A DNA stretch of 64,000 nucleotides from Micromonospora sp. M71_S20. Its GTDB lineage: Bacteria > Actinomycetota > Actinomycetes > Mycobacteriales > Micromonosporaceae. Of this stretch, positions 36,869 through 43,985 are shown in pieces (within the stretch, counting starts at the first letter, position 1; every line of letters begins with the position of its first letter). The stretch lies in contig NZ_RCCV01000002.1 in assembly GCF_003664255.1 (NCBI RefSeq), forward strand, positions 684,501-748,500, given 5' to 3'. The translations under genes were made by a program, and so were the position numbers. The notes under the pieces are model-generated. The model saw nothing but the letters and a program-made list of their open reading frames with translations, did no database searches and was not told the origin of the DNA.

Positions 36869-37478
36869 GAAGCGGACCAGCCCGCCCCGGCAGACGCAGG
36901 CCAAGGGCGCCCGCGTCGTCTCGGCCTACCTGGAGAACGCCGACGTCTTCCGCACCGCCAAGTCGGCCGGCACGAAGCCGAAGGGCCCGGCGGTGCTGGT
37001 GCTGAAGAACCGGCCGGACTTCGACAGGCGGGACTTCGACCGCAAGGCCCGCGACCTGCAACGGCTCGGCCAGGACGGGGCGCTGAAGAAGGCGCCGTCG
37101 GACCGGGACAGCAACAAGGTCTACGACCCCGCCACGGGCAAGCGACGCACCCGCACCAACGTCTACCGGGACCGGATGATCCGCAGCCTGACCAAGGACG
37201 GCCGCCTCACCCAGGACATGGGCACCCCGGAGACGAACAAGTACCTGGCCAACAAGAACGTGGTGGAGCGCCTCTACGCGGGCAAGGGGCCGATCACCGC
37301 CCGGGGCCAGGGTTACGACCCCGACCACATCCAGGAGCTGCAACTGGACGGAACGGACACGTACGATAACCTCAGGCCGATGGACGCCTGGACGAATCGC
37401 CAGCTCGGCAGCGACATCTCCGTCGCGCTGCGGGACGTTCCCGAGGGCACCCCGGTCATCGTGAAGGTGATCCCGTGA
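36861..37478 (+). CDS. HNH-type nuclease toxin
   Basis: 205 residues, basic. The C-terminal part reads 'GYDPDHIQELQLDGTDTYDN' then 'LRPMDAWTNRQLGS': Asp-His-Ile at about 155-157, Asn at about 170 and Asn at about 179, the pattern of HNH toxins ('DxDHIxELQLGG...DNLxPLD..xNR'). A DNase activity is therefore likely. No delivery domain of its own is present. ATG overlaps the preceding gene by eight bases, and the stop overlaps the following start (GTGA), so the three are translationally coupled. Confidence 0.82.
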   Translation: MARKRTSPPRQTQAKGARVVSAYLENADVFRTAKSAGTKPKGPAVLVLKNRPDFDRRDFDRKARDLQRLGQDGALKKAPSDRDSNKVYDPATGKRRTRTNVYRDRMIRSLTKDGRLTQDMGTPETNKYLANKNVVERLYAGKGPITARGQGYDPDHIQELQLDGTDTYDNLRPMDAWTNRQLGSDISVALRDVPEGTPVIVKVIP

Positions 37479-38095
37479 CCGGCCCGCAGGACCCGGCGCG
37501 CCTCGACCGCATCCGGGAGAAGCTCGCGCTGCTGCGGCGCCTGGAGGCCGAGCACGGCTTCGGCGTGGTCATCGGCGAGCCGACCCCGCTGGAACCGATC
37601 CCCGACCTGCCCGGCGTGGCCGAGGTCTACGCGCTCTTCGGCCGGCTGGCCGGCGACAACTTCCGGTTCGAGACGCCCGAGGAGATCCGCAGCCCCGCAG
37701 CCTGGGCGGCCCGCACGGTGGACGAGGACGACCCGATGGGCAGCCCGCTCGCGGTCGGCCACGAGGTGCACAGCATCCCGCCCCGGCTGCGCGGCGAGAT
37801 CGGGGCGGGGGCGCCGATCCGCCTCGACACCGAGGATCTCGACGTCTACTGGATGGAGCCGGACGACTACGTCTTCCAGTACGAGCACCCCGACGAGGAC
37901 GTGGAGTTCACCGTCGTCGCGCCCGACGTGGCCACGTTCTTCGACGAGCACGTGCTCGGTCCCGCCTATCCGGAGCTGGTGGCCGTCGTCCTCGGGCCCG
38001 GCGTCCGGGACCAGCGGCTCCGCAAGGGCCCGCACGCCGGTGAGTACGCCGACAACTGGCGGCGCCTGCTGATCGCCGCCGACCTGTCGTCCTGA
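37475..38095 (+). CDS. Probable immunity protein of the HNH toxin
   Basis: 206 residues, strongly acidic, for example 'RLDTEDLDVYWMEPDDYVFQ' and 'YEHPDEDVEFTVVAPDVATF'. It has no signal peptide or membrane segment. It starts inside the toxin's stop codon (GTGA), the classical position of a cognate immunity gene. It may belong to the SUKH/SMI1-like group by its 'FFDEHVLGPAYPELV' region, but I could not confirm the family. Confidence 0.65.
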   Translation: MTGPQDPARLDRIREKLALLRRLEAEHGFGVVIGEPTPLEPIPDLPGVAEVYALFGRLAGDNFRFETPEEIRSPAAWAARTVDEDDPMGSPLAVGHEVHSIPPRLRGEIGAGAPIRLDTEDLDVYWMEPDDYVFQYEHPDEDVEFTVVAPDVATFFDEHVLGPAYPELVAVVLGPGVRDQRLRKGPHAGEYADNWRRLLIAADLSS

Positions 38096-38176
38096 CGCCG
38101 CTGCGCACCCGGCGTCCCGGCGCCGCCACCCGCGACGCCCGCACACCGTCCACACCCGAGACGCGAAGGACCAACG

Positions 38177-38692
38177 ATGGCCGCTGACCCCCGGTTCCGC
38201 TCACTGTGGAACGAGGACGAGCTCATCCCGTACCCGCGCGAGGCGTGGCTGGAGGGGGGATTCGACCCCGACATGCTGCCCGCCGGCGACGAGATCCCGC
38301 TCGACGTGGCGGTCGTCTACACCGCGTTCCTCGAAGGCGACATCGAGCTGTTCGACACGATCCAGCTCAGCACCGAGGACGGCTCGCTGGACATCCGGCT
38401 GATCGTGGTGGGCGCGGTCGCCGACAACCCCGACCTGCTCTACGTGCTCGACCCGAGGACCGGCGAGATCCTCCAGTTCGACCTGGAGCAGCAGGACGTC
38501 CAGGCCGTCAACAGCAACTTCCGCACCTTCGTCGAGTTCCTCTACCAGTTCGCGCTCTTCGTGGAGGCCGACGAGGGCAAGCCGGGCCGGGCCGAGCGGG
38601 CGGAGACGCTGCGCACCGTCCTGGAGAGCATCGACCGCGCCGCGTTCGCCCCGGACGCCTGGTGGCCGCTGGTGATCAGCCAGCTCAAGTGA
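38177..38692 (+). CDS. Second immunity-like protein, SUKH-4 type
   Basis: 171 residues, acidic, cytosolic. 'LLYVLDPRTGEILQFDLEQQ', then 'VQAVNSNFRTFVEFLYQFAL', is the pattern I associate with SUKH-4 immunity proteins. It has its own ribosome-binding site (GAAGGA) 81 bases after the previous gene, so it may protect against the same toxin or be an orphan immunity gene left from an earlier toxin. Confidence 0.72.
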   Translation: MAADPRFRSLWNEDELIPYPREAWLEGGFDPDMLPAGDEIPLDVAVVYTAFLEGDIELFDTIQLSTEDGSLDIRLIVVGAVADNPDLLYVLDPRTGEILQFDLEQQDVQAVNSNFRTFVEFLYQFALFVEADEGKPGRAERAETLRTVLESIDRAAFAPDAWWPLVISQLK

Positions 38693-38743
38693 GGCCGGCC
38701 GGTCCGGTGCCCGGCTGACGGGGAGTGCGCTCCGGGCGTCCGC

Positions 38744-38796
38744 GCCGGCGACGCCGACGTGCGCCACCCCCGGGCCGGCGACGCCGAGGTGCGCCA
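38744..38796. repeat. Short tandem duplication (30-bp period)
   Basis: A 23-base unit GCCGGCGACGCCGACGTGCG-CCA is repeated at 38,744-38,766 and 38,774-38,796 with one mismatch. It lies between convergent genes, and nothing else is visible in this gap. Confidence 0.7.
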
Positions 38797-38838
38797 GCCG
38801 CGGCGACCGCCCGACGGCGACGGCCGACGGATCGAGGC

Positions 38839-39660
38839 TCAGCGGCAGGCCCGGATCGCGCTCAGCGTGGTGTGCACGTCGAACTGGTGCCCGTCGTCGC
38901 TGGACCATCCGCCGTCGCTGCGCTGGGTCTCGGCCAGCCGCCGCCGCGCCCGCCCCAGCAGCCAGTCCTGCCCGTCGATGCCGACGCGGCGCAGCGTCGC
39001 GGCCAACCAGGCCACGTCGCCGGGAGACATCTCCGGCACCCGTTCCGCGAGGATCACCTGGATCCGCGCCGCCTCGTGGAACATCTCCTGCCGGTGCAGG
39101 ACCGCCGCGCTGAGCCAGCCGCCGGGCAGGAAGGACGGCCAGCCGCCGTCCGGGCGCAGCCGGGCGACGAGCGACTGCGCGGCGGCGTGCACGACGCCCG
39201 CGTACGCGCCGCCGACACGGTGGTCGAGCGGTCCGGCCGCCCGCGCGTCCAGGCCGGCGACGGTCAGCCAGAACCCGGCGTTCGCGGTCAGGTGGAACCC
39301 CGCCTCGGGGTCGCCCGGCCGGGCCCACTCGGGGGCGACGTCGGCCAGCGCCGGGTCCTCCTCCCAGCCGCCGTCGGGCAGCTGACGGGCGGCCAGCCAG
39401 TCCAGCGCCCGGCGGGCGGCCGGACGGCCGAGCGCACCGAGATCGTCCAGCTCGGACAGGCGGAAACAGGTGGCGTCCACCGAGGAGACAGCGCCGTCCA
39501 GCGTCGGCGGCCAACCGCCGTCAAGCGCCTGGCCGACCTCGGCGTCGTCGAGCAGTTCGGGAGGTGGCGGCGCGCCGGTGCGCAGCCGGGACAGACGGGC
39601 GCGGTCCACCGCGTCCCCGTGTGCCACGACGAACCCGACCGCCGCATCGATGTCGACCAC
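38839..39660 (-). CDS. Alpha/alpha-barrel protein with squalene-cyclase-like QW repeats
   Basis: 273 residues. Three to four repeats with the DGGW core are seen: 'QLPDGGWEEDPAL', 'RLRPDGGWPSFLPGGW' and 'QRSDGGWSSDDGHQF', spaced as in terpene-cyclase/prenyltransferase alpha-alpha barrels. The catalytic DxDD motif of cyclases is not seen and the length is less than half of theirs, so it is a single-barrel relative of unknown role. GTG start. No terpenoid genes lie nearby. Confidence 0.75.
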   Translation of the reverse strand: MVDIDAAVGFVVAHGDAVDRARLSRLRTGAPPPPELLDDAEVGQALDGGWPPTLDGAVSSVDATCFRLSELDDLGALGRPAARRALDWLAARQLPDGGWEEDPALADVAPEWARPGDPEAGFHLTANAGFWLTVAGLDARAAGPLDHRVGGAYAGVVHAAAQSLVARLRPDGGWPSFLPGGWLSAAVLHRQEMFHEAARIQVILAERVPEMSPGDVAWLAATLRRVGIDGQDWLLGRARRRLAETQRSDGGWSSDDGHQFDVHTTLSAIRACR

Positions 39661-39759
39661 GGCGGCAACGCTACCTGCGCAAACGTGATCGCGCCTCGGC
39701 GAATCGGCCGAGGTCGCGGGGGTCGGGACGGCCCGCCGCGACCTCGGCCGACGGCGCGG

Positions 39760-40941
39760 TCAGTACGCCGGCAGCGACGGGTCGATCTGCTTGATCCAGG
39801 AGAGCACGCCGCCCTGCACGTGCACCGCGTCGCGGAAGCCGGCCGCCTTGAGCGCGGCGAGCGCCTCCGCCGAGCGGACCCCGGACTTGCAGTGCAGCAC
39901 GATCTGCCGGTCCTGCGGCAGCTTGGCGAGCGCCTCGCCCGAGATGATCTCGCCCTTGGGGATCAGCGTCGCGCCGGGGATCCGGACGATCTCGTACTCG
40001 GCCGGCTCGCGGACGTCGACGAGGAAGATGTCCTTCCCGGCGTCCTGCCACTCCTTGAGCTCAAGCGCGGTGATGGTCGCGTCGACCACCGCCTCCTGGG
40101 CCTCCACCGACACCGCGCCGCAGAAGTCCTCGTAGTCCTCCAGCAGGTCGGTGACCGTGGGGTTCTCGCCGCAGAGCACGCAGTTCGGGTCCTTGCGGAC
40201 CTTGATCTTGCGGTACTCCATCTCCAGGGCGTCGTAGACCATCAGCCGGCCGACCAGCGGCTCCCCGATGCCGGCGAGCAGCTTGATCGCCTCGTTGACC
40301 TGGATGGAGCCGATCGACGCGCAGAGCACGCCGAGCACGCCGCCCTCGGCGCAGGAGGGGACCATGCCGGGCGGCGGGGGCTCCGGGTAGAGGCAGCGGT
40401 AGCAGGGGCCGTGCTCGGCCCAGAACACCGACGCCTGGCCGTCGAAGCGGTAGATCGACCCCCAGACGTACGGCTTGCCGAGCAGCACCGCCGCGTCGTT
40501 GACCATGTAGCGGGTGGCGAAGTTGTCGGTGCCGTCGACGATCAGGTCGTAGCGGGAGAAGATGTCGCGGACGTTCTCGCGGTCCAGCGCGGTGTTGTGG
40601 ATCTCCACGTTGACCAGCGGGTTGATCTCGCGGATCGAGGACGCGGCCGACTCGGCCTTGGAGCGGCCGACGTCGGAGACGCCGTGGATGATCTGGCGCT
40701 GGAGGTTGGACTCGTCGACGGTGTCGAAGTCGATGATGCCGAGCGTGCCGACCCCGGCGGCGGCGAGGTACATCAGGGCCGGCGAGCCGAGGCCGCCGGC
40801 ACCGACACAGAGCACCCGGGCGTTCTTCAGCCGCTTCTGCCCCTCGACCCCGACGTCCGGGATGATCAGGTGGCGCGAGTAGCGGCGGATCTCGTCAACG
40901 GTCAGCTCGGCGGCGGGCTCGACGAGCGGGGGCAACGACAC
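39760..40941 (-). CDS. moeZ: Adenylyltransferase/sulfurtransferase MoeZ (ThiF-rhodanese)
   Basis: 393 residues. An E1-like domain (about 1-270) has 'VLCVGAGGLGSPALMYLAAA', 'ESNLQRQIIHG', zinc cysteines in 'CYRCLYPEP' and 'CVLCGENP', and 'PSCAEGGVLG'. A C-terminal rhodanese domain (about 290-393) has the active-site 'VLHCKSGVRSAEALAALK'. It adenylates sulfur-carrier proteins (MoaD, CysO, ThiS types) and moves sulfur to them for molybdopterin, cysteine or thioamide/thiolactomycin-like products. GTG start behind GGGGAG. It precedes the DUF3152/TetR/DUF3107 block as I remember from mycobacteria. Confidence 0.95.
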   Translation of the reverse strand: MSLPPLVEPAAELTVDEIRRYSRHLIIPDVGVEGQKRLKNARVLCVGAGGLGSPALMYLAAAGVGTLGIIDFDTVDESNLQRQIIHGVSDVGRSKAESAASSIREINPLVNVEIHNTALDRENVRDIFSRYDLIVDGTDNFATRYMVNDAAVLLGKPYVWGSIYRFDGQASVFWAEHGPCYRCLYPEPPPPGMVPSCAEGGVLGVLCASIGSIQVNEAIKLLAGIGEPLVGRLMVYDALEMEYRKIKVRKDPNCVLCGENPTVTDLLEDYEDFCGAVSVEAQEAVVDATITALELKEWQDAGKDIFLVDVREPAEYEIVRIPGATLIPKGEIISGEALAKLPQDRQIVLHCKSGVRSAEALAALKAAGFRDAVHVQGGVLSWIKQIDPSLPAY

Positions 40942-41051
40942 GGTGGACTCCCCGGGATCGGCTGAAGGCGAACCGAGCCATTGTCACTCGCACCGAGCTC
41001 GGTCGGCCATGAGGAGCGACACGTCGCCCGAACTGCGGGAAGGGGAATAAC

Positions 41052-41897
41052 TCAGGTGCCGGGAACGACCTCGCCGTCGTAGCGCGAGCCGTCGACGTAC
41101 GGCCAGGCGTTGGCGGCGCAGCCGTCCAGCCCGTACGTCTGCTGCTGCATCACCGGGGCCGGCTCGCCGGGGCCCGGGCAGGCCTGGTGCACCTCGCCCA
41201 GCTCGTGGCCCACCTCGTGGTTGACCACGTAGGCGCGGTAGATCTCCAGCGGCGCCCCGTAGTCGGGGACCGCCTCCAGCCAGCGCGCCAGGTTGATGAT
41301 CACCTGGCCCGGGAGTTGGCAGGAGGTGTAGCCCTCGGTGCTCAGCCCGCCCTCGGCGCACATCCGCTCCGAGGTGCCCGGTGTGGCGAGGTAGACGGTG
41401 AAGTCGGCGTCGGCCGCCTCCGCCACCCGCCGCAGCCGCAGCTCCTCCGAGGCGATCCAGCTGCGGGGATCGCCCAGCACCTCGTCCACGGTGGCGGCGA
41501 AGGCGGCGACGTCCTGGCCGGTGCCCTGCTCCACGGCCACCCGGTAGTACCGGACCGGCCCGTCGGTGCCCCGCACCGGGGAGTCGCCGGGCGCGGCGGT
41601 GAAGTCGCCCGTACCCGTGCGGGGGTAGGCGGGCGGCCGTGCGGGCTTGTCCGCCCCCGCCGCGTACGACGTCCGGTTCCCGTCGCCCGAGGTCGGCACG
41701 GTCGCGCGGTCGCCGGTCCGGGTCAGCGTCACGGCGGCGGTCGCCGCGAGCAGCAGGGTCACGCCGAGCCCCACCACCCGCCGGTCCCGGAGCGGGGCCG
41801 GCGGACGCCACCACCGCGCCGGCACGGGTGACGACGGCCGGATCGGCGTCGGGCGGCGTGCCGGGCCAGGCGGGTCGGAAGGGGACGACGACGTCAT
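41052..41897 (-). CDS. DUF3152 membrane-anchored putative metzincin protease
   Basis: 281 residues. A cytoplasmic Pro-rich start is followed by one membrane helix (about 41-58), a linker, and the DUF3152 domain. It carries 'NHEVGHELGEVH' (His 227, 231 and 237), the extended HExxHxxGxxH zinc motif of metzincin-like proteases, then Cys-containing 'QACPGPGEPAPVMQQQ' (the Met may form the Met-turn). Activity has not been shown for the family as far as I know. It is paralogous to the next gene. Confidence 0.85.
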   Translation of the reverse strand: MTSSSPSDPPGPARRPTPIRPSSPVPARWWRPPAPLRDRRVVGLGVTLLLAATAAVTLTRTGDRATVPTSGDGNRTSYAAGADKPARPPAYPRTGTGDFTAAPGDSPVRGTDGPVRYYRVAVEQGTGQDVAAFAATVDEVLGDPRSWIASEELRLRRVAEAADADFTVYLATPGTSERMCAEGGLSTEGYTSCQLPGQVIINLARWLEAVPDYGAPLEIYRAYVVNHEVGHELGEVHQACPGPGEPAPVMQQQTYGLDGCAANAWPYVDGSRYDGEVVPGT

Positions 41898-42016
41898 GCG
41901 TCGAGCGTCCCACGCTAATCGGTCATTACGCGCGATAAACGCGAATCCTGCTCATCCCCCCGGGGTTGCTTCGGGCCGTTCCTCCCGGCCCGCGCCCGGC
42001 ACCCGATCGCCGCCGG

Positions 42017-42967
42017 TCAGAGCCGTGGGCCCGCGTACCGGCGACCGTCGCGGTACGGCCACGGGTTCGCCACGCAGCCGTTGAGGAAGAGCGTCTGCTG
42101 CATCATCACCGGCGCCACCCGGCCCCTGCCGGGGCAGCGCTCGTGCCGGTGGCCCAACTGGTGCCCGACCTCGTGGTTCACCACGTACGTCCGGTAGACC
42201 GAGAGCGGCACCTTCGCGCTGACGTAGTGCGGCACCGAGAGCCGCCAGCGGTCCAGGTTGATGATCACCTTCCCGGGCGCCCGGCACGACGTGTAGGGCC
42301 GCCCGCCCACCCGGATGTCCACCCCTCCGGCGGCACACAACCGGCCCGCCGTCTTCGCCGTGGCGAGGTAGACCGTGAAGTCGTGCCGGGAGGCGGCGCG
42401 TACCTGCTGCAACCGCAGCCCGCCGTCGACCCAGCTCCCCGGCCCGGCGAGCGCCCGCTCGACGGCGGCGGCGAACTCGCCCGCGTCCTCGCCGGCGCCC
42501 GACTCCACGGCGACCCGGTAGCGGCGCAGCGTGCCAGCGTCACCCAGCACCGGGCCGACCCGGTCGTCGTAGCCGAAGCTGCCCCGGCCCGCCGACGGCA
42601 CCGGCCCGGGCAGCCGGAGCACGGCCGGCGGAGGCTCGACGGCCGAGGGCGACGCGGCGGGCGACGACGGCAGCGGCGAGGCCGCCCCCGGCGCGAGCAT
42701 CGGCGCGGGAGGTAACTGCTCGGCGGTGAGCGTCTCCGCGCCGACGTCGGCGCCCCGCCGGTCGGCGATCACCGCCACCGCCGCGCCGACCGCGAGCACC
42801 AGCGCGACCAGCTCCACGAGACGGCGCCGACGCGCCGGACGGCGGTGCCGCGGGCGGGTCAGGTCCACGCCGCCGTCCCGTGGCGGCGCCCCGGCGGGGG
42901 CACGGCGGCGGCCCTCGGCGGGGGCGGGGGCACGGCGGGACGGGGTGGGGTGACGGGCGGGGGACAT
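42017..42967 (-). CDS. Second DUF3152 membrane-anchored putative metzincin protease
   Basis: 316 residues. A basic cytoplasmic head and membrane helix (about 51-67) are followed by a Pro/Ala/Ser linker and the same DUF3152 domain with 'NHEVGHQLGHRHERCPG' (zinc His 265, 269 and 275) and 'VAPVMMQQT'. The shared segments 'HDFTVYLAT' or 'ADFTVYLAT' and 'INLxRW' show it arose with the preceding gene by duplication. ATG at 42,967, five bases after the alpha/beta hydrolase stop on the same strand. Confidence 0.87.
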   Translation of the reverse strand: MSPARHPTPSRRAPAPAEGRRRAPAGAPPRDGGVDLTRPRHRRPARRRRLVELVALVLAVGAAVAVIADRRGADVGAETLTAEQLPPAPMLAPGAASPLPSSPAASPSAVEPPPAVLRLPGPVPSAGRGSFGYDDRVGPVLGDAGTLRRYRVAVESGAGEDAGEFAAAVERALAGPGSWVDGGLRLQQVRAASRHDFTVYLATAKTAGRLCAAGGVDIRVGGRPYTSCRAPGKVIINLDRWRLSVPHYVSAKVPLSVYRTYVVNHEVGHQLGHRHERCPGRGRVAPVMMQQTLFLNGCVANPWPYRDGRRYAGPRL

Positions 42968-42972
42968 CCCGG

Positions 42973-43947
42973 TCAGCCTGCCATGTCGGACCGCCGGGCG
43001 GTGTCCCCCGTTTCGGTGAGCAGGCCCAGCACGGCCCGGGCCACCAGGCGCGGCACCTCCAGTTGCGCCACGTGGCCGACCCCGTCGAGCATCAGCAGCC
43101 GGCTGTCCGGGACGACGCGGGCCGTCTGCGGGGCCACCCGCACGTCCACCAGCCGGTCGGCCCGCCCGCCGACGACCAGGGTGGGCGCCTCGACCGTCGC
43201 GGCGAGCCGCCACAGCGACCCCGACCCCGGCAGGTACGACCGCAGGAAGCTGGAGACCAGTCCCCGGAACGTCCGGACGTACGCGGCGGCGTAGTGCGCG
43301 GCCTCGTGCCGCACCCGGATCTCCTCCAGCGCCTCCTGACGGCGCTGGTCGCAGATCCGGCTGAGGTCGGCGACGCAGGACTCCATCACCTGCTGGGCCA
43401 TCACCTCGGGCGCGATCTGGGCCAGCCGCCAGGCGGCGAGGCGCTCGCCCCGGGGGATCGCCAGCAGCGGCAGCATCCGGCCCTGCAACGAGCGCCGGAA
43501 GTCCAGGAACGGCAGCGCCGGCGAGATCAGGGTCAGGCTCCGGACCAGGTCCGGCCGCGTCCCCGCCACCTGCACCGAGATGGCCCCGCCCAGCGAGTTG
43601 CCGAACAGGTGCACCGGCCCCCGGCCGGAGTGTTCGATCCAGCGGATCACCCGGTCGGCGAAGGCCGGCACGGTGTACCGGCGACCCGGCTCGCTGCGGC
43701 CGAACCCCGGCAGGTCGATGGCCTGCCCGTCGAGGTGGTCGGCGAGCAGGTACGCCAGGTCGGTCCAGTTCTGCGACGAACCACCGAGCCCGTGCACGTA
43801 GAGCGCCGGCTCCGCGTCGGGCGCGGTGGCCGGCGTGTCCCGGACGTACGTCACCGTGCCGTCGAGGCGTACCTCCCGCCCCGGCCAGGGCGGTGGGACG
43901 GAGTGCTCGGGAAGGAGGTGGTCCGGCCGGAGGGTGGCGCGCTTCAT
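42973..43947 (-). CDS. Alpha/beta-fold hydrolase
   Basis: 324 residues. The nucleophile elbow is 'LFGNSLGGAISVQ' (Ser), the oxyanion region 'LYVHGLGGSSQNW', the acid likely in 'VVGGRADRLVDVR', and the His in 'GVGHVAQLEVP'. Substrate unknown. It lies between the Pro-rich protein gene and the DUF3152 gene, same direction, with small gaps, so a common transcript is possible. Confidence 0.9.
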   Translation of the reverse strand: MKRATLRPDHLLPEHSVPPPWPGREVRLDGTVTYVRDTPATAPDAEPALYVHGLGGSSQNWTDLAYLLADHLDGQAIDLPGFGRSEPGRRYTVPAFADRVIRWIEHSGRGPVHLFGNSLGGAISVQVAGTRPDLVRSLTLISPALPFLDFRRSLQGRMLPLLAIPRGERLAAWRLAQIAPEVMAQQVMESCVADLSRICDQRRQEALEEIRVRHEAAHYAAAYVRTFRGLVSSFLRSYLPGSGSLWRLAATVEAPTLVVGGRADRLVDVRVAPQTARVVPDSRLLMLDGVGHVAQLEVPRLVARAVLGLLTETGDTARRSDMAG

Positions 43948-43985
43948 GACTCCAGTCTGCCCGGGGCCGCAACGACCGGCAGCGC

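Noticed and set aside
40941-41051. Search for a SigR-type promoter upstream of moeZ
   Set aside because: No GGAAT-N18-GTT is present on the coding strand here, only a GGAAT in the wrong orientation.
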